Positions 1 to 5,731 of a stretch of DNA of 7,895 nt are shown in pieces. The notes beneath the pieces are model-generated. The model had not been told where the DNA came from, ran no database searches, and saw nothing but the letters and a program-made list of their open reading frames with translations. Both the position numbers and the translations under genes were made by a program. The stretch is from a bacterium (GTDB lineage: Archaea > Nanoarchaeota > Nanoarchaeia > Woesearchaeales > UBA10216). The number at the start of each line of letters is the position of its first letter. The stretch's first letter is position 1. Location of the stretch: the NCBI GenBank assembly GCA_024206195.1, contig JAAGZO010000814.1, forward strand, positions 1 through 7,895. Direction: 5' to 3'.

Positions 1-1358
1 TAACGAGTAAGCAAGCCTACACGTGGTGCGAAGTCATTAGGTCCGATAGTACGTTGTACCATCACTGGGATGTATGGACAGTAAATTATTCCGGTATCGT
101 AATATTCGCTGCCTTTGTAACCCAAGAGAGCGTACTCAAGGTTACTACGTTTTCCAACCATCCACTGTGCCTCTGTACGAGTGTCACGGTAAACTGAGAA
201 ACGTCCGCCAACGGAACCGACTTTAGCGATACCAACTGGCTGTGTGTTAACGTTACCATTAACGTCCATATATTTGAACTCAGGCAACATTTCGAGCATA
301 GCACATACTCTTGGTGTAGCTACGATAAAGTTAGCAGCACCCCTACGGTTACGGATAGCAACCCTGTTAGCTTCAACAATAACCTTGGCATAGAAGTCAC
401 GGTTACGTTCGCCAAGCCAACGAGCATCAGCACAAGCAGCATACCAGAGTGAGTAACCCTGAGAAGCACCGGCTTTAAGAGCAACCTGAACCATACGCAT
501 GATCATTTCACGGTCAATTTCAGCCTGAATTTCGTAACTCATTGCGTTAGTCAATTCTGCATCAATATCAATACCGTTCATGTTACGGATGTCTTGCTCA
601 AGCTCAACTGACCACTTAGCAGCCAATCTACGAGTACCAGCTTCAACAGCGGTCTTCTCAAAAGAGATTTCCATCTGAGGAATCTGTGATGTAAACTCGA
701 AGTTAGCGAGAATGTCAGCAACACCAGAGTCTTCGCCAATAAAGTCGAAGTCTGTACCAGATGATCCAAGACCACTAAGAGCGGCAGAAGAAGCACCTGT
801 GAATCTTGTGTCAAGATTCTGGTAGCCCATTTCAGCAGAGTTGCCATACCAGGTTGTTACACCTTCGAATTGCTTTGCTCCACCGTTAGGTCCGTGGGAA
901 GTACATGTGCCACCATCTTGGCAAGCACCGGCATTACCGAGTGAGTCCTTCTGGTACTTGTAACGCAATGCGAAGGCAAGACCAACAGGTCCACTCATAG
1001 GCTGAACACCTACGATTTCATTCGTGATGAGTTCTGGGAACGTCCTACGAATCATTGGGATAAGAACTTTTGGCAAACGAGCATCGCCCTGTGCATAGAA
1101 GTCCGAGTTACCAACTGCTCCACCCTGTCCAGGGGAACCCTGAAGGGAAGCACCGAAAACTCCACCATCTGCGGCTACATTAGCCTCAGTAATACACCAT
1201 CTCTCTTGGTTCTCAAGAAGGATAGCTGTGTTTAGACGAGTATGGTCGTCGCCAATAGCTTTTACGTTATCAGAACTGTAATCAAGGATGTCTCCCCATT
1301 TTTCTACAAGCTCTGAAGCTTTATCTTTGTTAATATAATTTGGTCCAGGTTTTATCAT
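1..1358 (-). CDS. 23: Major capsid protein, T4 gp23-like (C-terminus outside window)
   Basis: Forms the hexamers of the phage head. I translated the frame from ATG at 1358; it stays open for 452 codons to the window edge, so only the C-terminal tail is missing (T4 gp23 is 521 aa). Motifs that match T4 gp23 from memory: GVQPMSGPVGLAFALR at residues 117-132, a helix-rich stretch at 230-290 containing VEAGTRRLAAKW and ELEQDI, and the C-terminal YCPYIPVMV...GPNDFAPRVGLLTR at 426-452. The prohead protease site is visible as ITE|A at 56-59, against LTE|A after residue 65 in T4, so a 58-residue propeptide is predicted. AGGAG lies 12 bases upstream of the start. The gene follows the scaffold gene by 37 bases, as in T4. 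It favours codons such as CGT, GGT, AAC, GAC and TTC more than its neighbours, which fits very high expression. A Cys-containing loop (residues 146-152) may be a local insertion. Confidence 0.95.
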   Translation of the reverse strand, partial: MIKPGPNYINKDKASELVEKWGDILDYSSDNVKAIGDDHTRLNTAILLENQERWCITEANVAADGGVFGASLQGSPGQGGAVGNSDFYAQGDARLPKVLIPMIRRTFPELITNEIVGVQPMSGPVGLAFALRYKYQKDSLGNAGACQDGGTCTSHGPNGGAKQFEGVTTWYGNSAEMGYQNLDTRFTGASSAALSGLGSSGTDFDFIGEDSGVADILANFEFTSQIPQMEISFEKTAVEAGTRRLAAKWSVELEQDIRNMNGIDIDAELTNAMSYEIQAEIDREMIMRMVQVALKAGASQGYSLWYAACADARWLGERNRDFYAKVIVEANRVAIRNRRGAANFIVATPRVCAMLEMLPEFKYMDVNGNVNTQPVGIAKVGSVGGRFSVYRDTRTEAQWMVGKRSNLEYALLGYKGSEYYDTGIIYCPYIPVMVQRTIGPNDFAPRVGLLTR

Positions 1359-1395
1359 GGATTTATATTCTCCTTTTATTTTCTTTTCAGCAAGC

Positions 1396-2310
1396 TTAGT
1401 TATCTTGCTCTTTTAATACACTGAGATATCCGTTAACACTAGCCTCTTCACGAGCGACTGGTGCAGATTCTGTGATAGGTTCTTCCTGTTTTTCAGCAAC
1501 CGGTGTATCAACCACTTTGGATTGAACAGCCTTGGTGGCCTTTTCAGTAAGAACTTCAGCTTCAGCAGCTTCGTCACGTTCAAACATCTCTACAACATAA
1601 TCGAAATTCTCTTCGATTTCATCAGGGGACTTCTCATTGAGTACCCTCATTACATAATGTTTTTTGTTCACGTCAAATTCAGCAGTTTTCTGTTCCAATA
1701 CCAAAGAAGATTTAGTCTTCTTAAGGTCTTGGTTCATCTGAATGTTAACCTTTACAGCTTCGTTAAGTTCCTGACTAAGTGAATCAAGACGGTTCTTACC
1801 ATCTTTGAGTGCATCACGAATAGTATCAGTGATATAGTCTTCGTCAATTGAAACTAATTCTTTTACAGCTTCTACAATCTTCTTAGCTTGTGTGTTTTCG
1901 ACAGCTTCCTGAATTTCAGCTTCTGGGAGCATAGTATCAAGATACATATCCATAAAATTGGACATCTCATTAGTCAACTGGTCACGGAATTCAATAGCTT
2001 CCTCTTGAACCATAGTTTCATACTTCTCGATAACTTGTTCGAGCTTCTCAGCGTAATCGCCATCTACTTTAGCTAAAACTTTTTTAAGCTTGTTAACATG
2101 ATCGGTATCAATGGCCTCTAGAAGTGTTTGAAGTTTTGCAGCATGGCTTTCGTCAAGCTGTATTGCAGCCTCTTCTACTTCTAGTTTTACCCTAGCATCG
2201 ACCTTTTCATTAACAGCGGTTTCAAAAGCTTCAACTATAGCCTTTTTAGAGTTCTCATTGAGAACATCATTGTCTACAGTATTCATAATTTCTTCAAACT
2301 TTTTGGTCAT
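1396..2310 (-). CDS. 22: Prohead core scaffold protein, T4 gp22-like
   Basis: Likely the main internal scaffold around which the capsid assembles and which the gp21 protease then degrades. The 304-aa product is somewhat longer than T4 gp22 (269 aa). It is highly charged and rich in Glu, Lys, Ala and Val, with almost uninterrupted predicted helix and coiled coil over about residues 20-210, and a Pro/Glu/Ala-rich tail at about 265-292. FMDMYLDTMLPE at 119-130 resembles the conserved short core motif of gp22 proteins. Several (I/L)-x-E|(A/S) sites occur, for example LDE|S at 52-55, LPE|A at 128-131, IQE|A at 133-136, LNE|A at 182-185 and ITE|S at 279-282. Its place directly before the MCP gene is the T4 order. 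AAGGAG lies 10 bases before the ATG, and a GTAAATA box sits further upstream. Sequence similarity among scaffolds is weak, so the call rests on composition, sites and position. Confidence 0.85.
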   Translation of the reverse strand: MTKKFEEIMNTVDNDVLNENSKKAIVEAFETAVNEKVDARVKLEVEEAAIQLDESHAAKLQTLLEAIDTDHVNKLKKVLAKVDGDYAEKLEQVIEKYETMVQEEAIEFRDQLTNEMSNFMDMYLDTMLPEAEIQEAVENTQAKKIVEAVKELVSIDEDYITDTIRDALKDGKNRLDSLSQELNEAVKVNIQMNQDLKKTKSSLVLEQKTAEFDVNKKHYVMRVLNEKSPDEIEENFDYVVEMFERDEAAEAEVLTEKATKAVQSKVVDTPVAEKQEEPITESAPVAREEASVNGYLSVLKEQDN

Positions 2311-2332
2311 TTTTATAATCTCCTTATAATCA

Positions 2333-2343
2333 TAATTATTTAC
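2333..2343 (-). promoter_or_regulatory. Candidate late promoter box upstream of gp22
   Basis: Minus-strand GTAAATAATTA, identical over 11 bases to the box upstream of the gp21 gene. The GTAAATA core ends 27 bases before the gp22 ATG. It resembles the T4 late promoter core TATAAATA, which works without a -35 element. The AT-rich background makes chance occurrence possible; the shared 11-mer and similar spacing argue against it. Confidence 0.4.
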
Positions 2344-2379
2344 AATATTTTATGCTATTTTGTCTAGTTTTTGACTACT

Positions 2380-2523
2380 CTACTTAGTCTTTTCAGCAGA
2401 TTTCTTAATTCTACCCTTAATTTTCTCATCAACAACGCCTGCAAGAGCTGTTCTTGCTGCGGAATAATTCTTTTCACAAATACTATTAATGAATTCTGCC
2501 ATCAATTTATTTTGTACTTTCAT
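2380..2523 (-). CDS. Possible internal in-frame gene: 47-aa prohead-core-like peptide
   Basis: This is the second half of the 112-aa DUF3008 fusion, read in the same frame from ATG at 2523. The seven-base site AAAGGAG lies at 2536-2530 with a six-base spacer, the best-placed ribosome site for any start in the window. The peptide is one or two amphipathic helices, with LMAEFINSI and VVDEKIKGRI as its clearest segments, and has a basic tail. In related phages, as I recall, similar short peptides occur as stand-alone genes near gp21 and gp22. The arrangement suggests either a once separate gene whose upstream stop was lost, or deliberate production of two products. Whether it is translated separately cannot be seen from sequence. 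Confidence 0.5.
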   Translation of the reverse strand: MKVQNKLMAEFINSICEKNYSAARTALAGVVDEKIKGRIKKSAEKTK

Positions 2524-2718
2524 ATTATTCTCCTTTACCTTTTTAGATTTTTGTTTTTCAGGTAGCCCCTTATGTTTTGTTGATGCAAAATCTTCGGCAT
2601 CTTTACCTTTCATAGACTTTGCTGTTTTAGCGACCTCTTTTGAAGCACATTTTCCAGTTTTCTTACACTGGTGTACCATTCCCATAAATCTTTGCTGTGA
2701 TTTGCTTTTAGAAGGCAT
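2380..2718 (-). CDS. DUF3008 domain fused to a small prohead-core-like peptide
   Basis: The 112-aa product has two parts. Residues 1-55 match the DUF3008 family as I know it: MPSKSKSQQRFMGMV at the start, ASKEVAKTAKSM in the middle and DFASTKHKGLPEK at the end; its function is unknown. A CKKTGKC segment (18-24) adds two Cys. After a Lys-rich linker (56-65), residues 66-112 form a second unit, MKVQNKLMAEFINSI...KNY...ALAGVVDEKIKGRI, resembling small prohead core proteins (gp67/gp68 position) of T4-like phages. The second unit begins with its own ATG at 2523, preceded by AAAGGAG, so it may also be made as a separate 47-aa protein. The product is very basic, unlike acidic T4 gp67. The start overlaps the previous stop by one base (TAATG), with GGAG 11 bases upstream. 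The DUF3008 call is firm; the core role is inferred from position. Confidence 0.8.
   Translation of the reverse strand: MPSKSKSQQRFMGMVHQCKKTGKCASKEVAKTAKSMKGKDAEDFASTKHKGLPEKQKSKKVKENNMKVQNKLMAEFINSICEKNYSAARTALAGVVDEKIKGRIKKSAEKTK
2530..2536 (-). promoter_or_regulatory. Internal ribosome binding site (AAAGGAG)
   Basis: A strong Shine-Dalgarno sequence six bases before the in-frame ATG at 2523, inside the DUF3008 fusion gene. It also encodes a Lys-Glu pair in the linker. It resembles the sites before the gp22, MCP and acidic-protein genes. Confidence 0.6.
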
Positions 2719-3173
2719 TATCTTGGATTCTCCATTCTATATTTACGTTCAAAATCCCAATCACGTTCTGGAGCATCCATATGTTCATATTCCACAACGA
2801 TCTTTCCTTGAAACTTTACGTAATCACCTTCTTCTCTTATATAAAAATTATTTAGTTCGATACTCAATGGTGTATTGCCACCATCATCTCTAGAAGAAAA
2901 GGCTACTTTAGCTATAATCTCATAAAGAATATCATCGACATCTTCCATATAACCTTTGATCTCATTTATATTGATTCTAGCCTCTTGTAGAAAATCTCTT
3001 ACTACTTGTTTTGGAACAAACGTTTCAAAATTTGCTACCTTAATACTGTTAGATACGGATTCATCACTAACATCAGCATTTTGTATAAAGTGATTCCAAA
3101 AATCTTGTTCGACATCTTCGGTATACATCTTAGTATAGGCTTCTTCTAGTAGAGTTGTATCGTTATCGTTCAT
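2718..3173 (-). CDS. Unrecognised 151-aa protein with the shared LLEE N-terminal tag
   Basis: I do not recognise the family. The protein is acidic and begins MNDNDTTLLEEAYTKMY, a tag shared with the proteins encoded at 3670-3173 and 5721-4927. LEE|A in this tag fits the T4-type prohead protease rule. The body looks folded: helices at about residues 8-35 and 50-95 (with VVRDFLQEARININEIKGY), then a probable beta section at about 100-131 with FYIREEGDYVKFQGKIVVEY. There is no signal peptide or membrane segment. The start ATG overlaps the preceding stop by one base (TAATG) with AAGGA just upstream, so translation is probably coupled to the previous gene. It lies between gp21 and gp22, among putative core proteins, so a core or packaged internal protein is plausible but inferred. 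Confidence 0.75.
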   Translation of the reverse strand: MNDNDTTLLEEAYTKMYTEDVEQDFWNHFIQNADVSDESVSNSIKVANFETFVPKQVVRDFLQEARININEIKGYMEDVDDILYEIIAKVAFSSRDDGGNTPLSIELNNFYIREEGDYVKFQGKIVVEYEHMDAPERDWDFERKYRMENPR

Positions 3174-3670
3174 TACATTCCTTGGTTATAGGCAGCTAGT
3201 GCTGCTGTTATCTCGTCTGGAGTTATTTGTTGTCCTGTCATAGGATTAGCTTTCCAAGCACTAACATCATGACCCATTTCCATTGCTGCAATCATCTGAT
3301 TATAACTAGAGTTTGGATCGGCAGCCTGTTGTGGATCAACAGCAGGTGGTTGTGCATTTGGATCACCCTGAACTGCTGGTTGTGTACTTTGTGTACTTTG
3401 TGTACTTTGTGTAGGTTGAGCAGCAGGATTAGTTGCCTGTTGTTTTATCTGTGCATCTGCTTTATTAGGTTCTTTAGGAGTTACTGGTGGTGTTCCAGTT
3501 GGTGAAGATGATACAGGGTCTGGTATTGGACGTGGCCTACCTGTGTTTGGATTAGTTGTAGCGGCAGTAGGAGAAACCTGATATCCATTCCTATTACCAT
3601 TAGGTGCAATAGCCTCATCAAAACGTTTGTTATACATCTCTTCTAAAATTTTAGTATCTTTATCTTTCAT
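3173..3670 (-). CDS. Disordered Pro/Gln/Thr-rich protein with the shared LLEE-type tag
   Basis: The 165-aa product begins MKDKDTKILEEMYNKRF, the shared tag. Residues about 22-125 are low complexity, rich in Pro, Gln, Thr, Ala and Asn, with a QSTQSTQSTQ run encoded by a 9-base tandem repeat. The last 40 residues look structured: MIAAMEMGHDVSAWKANPMTGQQITPDEITAALAAY contains NPMTGQQIT and resembles a short helical module. No enzyme motif, signal peptide or membrane segment is visible. The tag may target the product to the prohead core, and the disordered middle would suit an internal head protein or linker; both are inferences. The gene starts seven bases after gp21 stops, with AAGGAAATT before the ATG, and its stop overlaps the next start by one base, so it belongs to the gp21 operon. 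Confidence 0.75.
   Translation of the reverse strand: MKDKDTKILEEMYNKRFDEAIAPNGNRNGYQVSPTAATTNPNTGRPRPIPDPVSSSPTGTPPVTPKEPNKADAQIKQQATNPAAQPTQSTQSTQSTQPAVQGDPNAQPPAVDPQQAADPNSSYNQMIAAMEMGHDVSAWKANPMTGQQITPDEITAALAAYNQGM
3381..3413 (-). repeat. 9-base tandem repeat coding for Ser-Thr-Gln units
   Basis: The plus-strand unit TGTGTACTT occurs three times in perfect tandem (3381, 3390, 3399), followed by a partial copy (TGTGTA). It encodes the QSTQSTQSTQ run in the disordered protein. The unit length is a multiple of three, so gain or loss of copies keeps the frame. Confidence 0.85.
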
Positions 3671-3677
3671 AATTTCC

Positions 3678-4367
3678 TTACATGTTCTTCATTGCATCAA
3701 TGAATGCTATAACAGAAGTTGAAATCTTTTCTTGTTTTGCATCACCATGCTTTGGAAGACTACAAAGATTTTCCGTTAAATTACCGTAGATGTTTTCTAC
3801 GAATTCACAAACAGTACCATCACACTTAAGGATGTATTGCTTTGCCTCAAAAATACCTTCTACAAATGCAGTATCAACTGATGGGTCATGAACAACATCA
3901 CAGCAGATAAGCCTAAAGTCGGAAACGTTCTTAACATCATTAGATTCTTCTACTTTACCAAGTGCTCTTGAGGAAACACCAAGCTTAACACCGTCCATCA
4001 TAAGTGTTCTTACGATTTGTCCCATAGGAGTTTCAAGAATTTTGGATTTACCATAGAAGTTATTACCTTCTTGTGTTATCTTAGTAACAATATGACATGC
4101 ACGTTCAGGATTGATCTCTACACTAGTTGGGTGGTTGAGTTCACCAAGAGCACGACCAGTTTCAATCATGTCTTTAGTGTAACGGTTGGCTTCATTAACC
4201 ATTTCTGATTCCAAATAAGACCTACCGTTCTTGTTCTTTTCGCTACATCTCATAAAGATACCCTCGAAAAACATTCGTTCTGGTTTATTAGGGCCTTCCT
4301 TCTCAACAAGTAAATTAATATCGTAATTTGGTTGTTCAACCAACAAGTTTAGTGCGTTTTGGTTCAT
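3678..4367 (-). CDS. 21: Prohead core protease, T4 gp21-like (peptidase S77)
   Basis: Serine protease that matures the phage head by cutting scaffold, core proteins and the MCP propeptide. The 229-aa product is close to T4 gp21 (212 aa). Family motifs are clear: GRALGELNHP (71-80) with catalytic His79, NPERACHIV (86-94), GVKLGVSSRALGKV (126-139) with the nucleophile in the SS pair at 132-133, and DFRLICCDVVHDPSVDTAFV (150-169), the conserved acidic segment. The N-terminal about 25 residues hold two LVE triplets, and the C-terminal 45 residues are divergent and may be trimmed on activation, as in T4. A conserved IFE|A at 172-175 is probably structural. AGGAG lies eight bases before the ATG, and a GTAAATA box further upstream suggests its own late promoter. 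It is followed closely by the small core-like genes, gp22 and the MCP. Confidence 0.93.
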   Translation of the reverse strand: MNQNALNLLVEQPNYDINLLVEKEGPNKPERMFFEGIFMRCSEKNKNGRSYLESEMVNEANRYTKDMIETGRALGELNHPTSVEINPERACHIVTKITQEGNNFYGKSKILETPMGQIVRTLMMDGVKLGVSSRALGKVEESNDVKNVSDFRLICCDVVHDPSVDTAFVEGIFEAKQYILKCDGTVCEFVENIYGNLTENLCSLPKHGDAKQEKISTSVIAFIDAMKNM

Positions 4368-4392
4368 TATAAATCTCCTATATATTAATGTG

Positions 4393-4403
4393 TAATTATT
4401 TAC
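4393..4403 (-). promoter_or_regulatory. Candidate late promoter box upstream of gp21
   Basis: Minus-strand GTAAATAATTA, the same 11-mer as upstream of gp22, with its core 30 bases before the gp21 ATG. Its first base is the last base of the gp4 stop codon. It fits a T4-type late promoter core; function is inferred from recurrence and position. Confidence 0.4.
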
Positions 4404-4864
4404 TATTTTCCGAGCTTTTTGATATCCGTTTCCGTTACTATTTGGAACTTATACCCATGTTTTTTGCCCCATTGAGCGGCTGCTTTCCATTTTGCGGTAT
4501 TTGTAGCCCATGTTACCTGTTCGTATAGTAAAGTTTTCTTCTTTTTACGGGCAGTTGCCTTTGGTGGTTTACATTGCTTTGCAGGCTTAACTTCGATGAT
4601 AAACTTGTGTAATTTTCCGTGTATATCTTTAATAGTAAAATTAAAATCAAGAAAATAACGATGAAGTTTGCCATCAGTTGGTTTAATATAAGGTATAACT
4701 ATAGATTCACTTCCCCATGAGACAATACTACTATTACTATCAAGAAATCTCATGTATGTAAGCTCTAATCCACTTCTATAAACGATTGGTGTGCTACCTT
4801 TATACTTATTTTTATGGATTGGATTGAAAACACCCTGTTTGTACTTCTTATAACTCTTCTTCAT
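4403..4864 (-). CDS. 4: Head completion nuclease, T4 gp4-like
   Basis: Acts on the packaged head before tail joining; T4 gp4 has a restriction-endonuclease-like fold. The 153-aa product matches T4 gp4 in length (150 aa). Motifs, numbered from ATG 4864: NKYKG (19-23), YRSGLE (29-34) with Glu34, WGSESIVIPY (50-59), HRYFLDF (68-74) with Asp73, IIEVKP (89-94) with Glu91 and Lys93, and NTAKWKAA (121-128). Glu34, Asp73, Glu91 and Lys93 fit a PD-(D/E)xK active site. A longer frame opens from TTG at 4900, but that codon lies inside the terminator hairpin, so I chose the ATG at 4864. No Shine-Dalgarno precedes this ATG, and a CTAAATA sequence sits almost against it. It lies next to gp21, whereas in T4 gene 4 is far from gene 21. 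Confidence 0.9.
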   Translation of the reverse strand: MKKSYKKYKQGVFNPIHKNKYKGSTPIVYRSGLELTYMRFLDSNSSIVSWGSESIVIPYIKPTDGKLHRYFLDFNFTIKDIHGKLHKFIIEVKPAKQCKPPKATARKKKKTLLYEQVTWATNTAKWKAAAQWGKKHGYKFQIVTETDIKKLGK

Positions 4865-4879
4865 GAAAGTATTTAGCCT

Positions 4880-4909
4880 GAAAACAAAAAAGCCCCACAA
4901 AGTGGGGCT
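4880..4909 (-). terminator. Rho-independent terminator after the acidic-protein gene
   Basis: On the minus strand, AGCCCCAC and GTGGGGCT form a perfect 8-bp GC-rich stem with a TTT loop, followed directly by TTTTTGTTTT. It lies 17 bases past the stop of the acidic protein and 27 bases before the nuclease ATG, so it should end the upstream operon. There is no matching T-run on the plus strand side. Confidence 0.92.
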
Positions 4910-4926
4910 ATTAAGTTCTAATTTAT

Positions 4927-5721
4927 TTAAACAAGTCCGTAAAAATTAGCAATTTTAGTAGACTCTTTCACGATTTTCTTTTTCTTATTGTGCATTACGC
5001 CACAGGCTTCTTCTTCGACTTCATCTTCATCATCTTCTTCAGATTCTTTGTCATCGACAGTTATAGTAGGAATGCCACCAACTTCTGAACCAAATTCTAC
5101 TTCTGGTTCTCCGCCAATTTCCATTTCCATACCGCCTTCGCCACCATCCATTCCCATCATTCCCATTCCAGCAGGAACCATTGAATCTTCAACACCGAGG
5201 TCACCAAGGATTTTACCTTTAAGTTCTGCAAGGGCTGTATCAAGGATGTCTGTGATGTTCTCACCAAAGCTAGAGTCAACACCATCAAGTGCATTTTCAA
5301 TACAATCGGCTGCATACTTCTCGAAAGCATCAACCAATAGGTCATTGTACTGTTTCTGGAGTTGTTTTACTTTGCTCTGGATTCCAGCGTCACCGCCAGC
5401 GGAATCAGAATCATCGGAACTATCGGAATCATCGGAATCATCGGAATCATCTGAGTCACCTTTTGCGAAAGGATTATCCCCTGAGTCATCGTCATCATCT
5501 GACTTTTTAGAATCATCTGAGTCATCATCTGACTTTTCAGAATCACTATCCTTAGAGTCATCAGAATCCTCTGATTTTTCTTCCTTATCATCTTTTTCAT
5601 CTTTGTCTTCTGAATCAGCACCGAGAGACGTATCCTCATCCTCTTCAAGTTTTCCAGAGAAAATACTTGCATATTTTTCCTGAACCATTTCTTCTAATAA
5701 TTTAGTATCTGCATCTCTCAT
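4927..5721 (-). CDS. Highly acidic Asp/Ser-repeat protein with the shared LLEE tag
   Basis: The 264-aa product starts MRDADTKLLEEMVQEKY, the tag shared with two downstream proteins. Residues 26-109 are almost entirely Asp, Ser, Glu and Lys, with SDD repeats. Residues 112-178 look helical and folded (KQLQKQYNDLLVDAFEKYA, then NITDILDTALAELKGKILG). A Gly/Met stretch follows (184-204), then a second acidic run (224-238) and a basic end with KKKKIVKES. No signal peptide or membrane segment is seen. T4 has a small acidic core protein, gp67, in the same general position, so a prohead core role is a reasonable inference but not a homology call. AAGGAG lies eight bases before the ATG. The gene starts 10 bases after its neighbour stops and is closed by the terminator at 4909-4880. 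Confidence 0.8.
   Translation of the reverse strand: MRDADTKLLEEMVQEKYASIFSGKLEEDEDTSLGADSEDKDEKDDKEEKSEDSDDSKDSDSEKSDDDSDDSKKSDDDDDSGDNPFAKGDSDDSDDSDDSDSSDDSDSAGGDAGIQSKVKQLQKQYNDLLVDAFEKYAADCIENALDGVDSSFGENITDILDTALAELKGKILGDLGVEDSMVPAGMGMMGMDGGEGGMEMEIGGEPEVEFGSEVGGIPTITVDDKESEEDDEDEVEEEACGVMHNKKKKIVKESTKIANFYGLV
5413..5457 (-). repeat. 9-base tandem repeat coding for Asp-Ser-Asp units
   Basis: Three perfect plus-strand copies of ATCGGAATC (5422, 5431, 5440) are flanked by degenerate copies at 5413 and 5449. They encode the SDDSDDSDD run near residues 89-103 of the acidic protein. Frame is preserved if copies are gained or lost. Confidence 0.8.
5481..5546 (-). repeat. Imperfect direct repeat in the acidic coding region
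   Basis: Two copies of a unit of about 30-36 bases (5481-5516 and 5517-5546) differ by a six-base insertion and a few substitutions. Both contain CTGAGTCATC and ATCTGACTTTT. They encode the related segments SEKSDDDSDD and SKKSDDDDDS and suggest growth of the acidic region by in-frame duplication. Confidence 0.65.
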
Positions 5722-5731
5722 AATATTCTCC

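Noticed and set aside
578..847. Minus-strand frame of 89 aa within the capsid gene
   Set aside because: It is out of frame with the clear gp23 translation, Leu/Ser-rich and without a start signal.
2489..2893. Plus-strand open frame of 134 aa with hydrophobic segments
   Set aside because: It covers the DUF3008 fusion and the 151-aa gene in antisense. Lys/Glu-rich sense codons read as Phe/Leu/Ser in antisense, which mimics membrane segments.
3381..3457. Possible CRISPR-like or regulatory repeats
   Set aside because: The repeats are nine bases long, directly adjacent and inside a coding frame without spacers; they are coding microsatellites.
4865..4900. TTG-initiated extension of the gp4 nuclease by 12 residues
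   Set aside because: The TTG codon and the next codons lie inside the terminator hairpin and T-run, and the ATG at 4864 gives the length expected for the family.
5367..5672. Second minus-strand frame of 101 aa in the acidic gene
   Set aside because: It is an alternative frame of the repeat region, giving Met/Ile/Lys repeats, without a ribosome site; the acidic frame has a good one and a shared N-terminal tag.
4988..5683. Plus-strand open frame of 231 aa, Ser-rich
   Set aside because: It is the antisense shadow of the Asp/Ser-repeat gene; GAT/TCA-type repeats give Ser/Glu on the other strand. It has no ribosome site and opposes every other gene.
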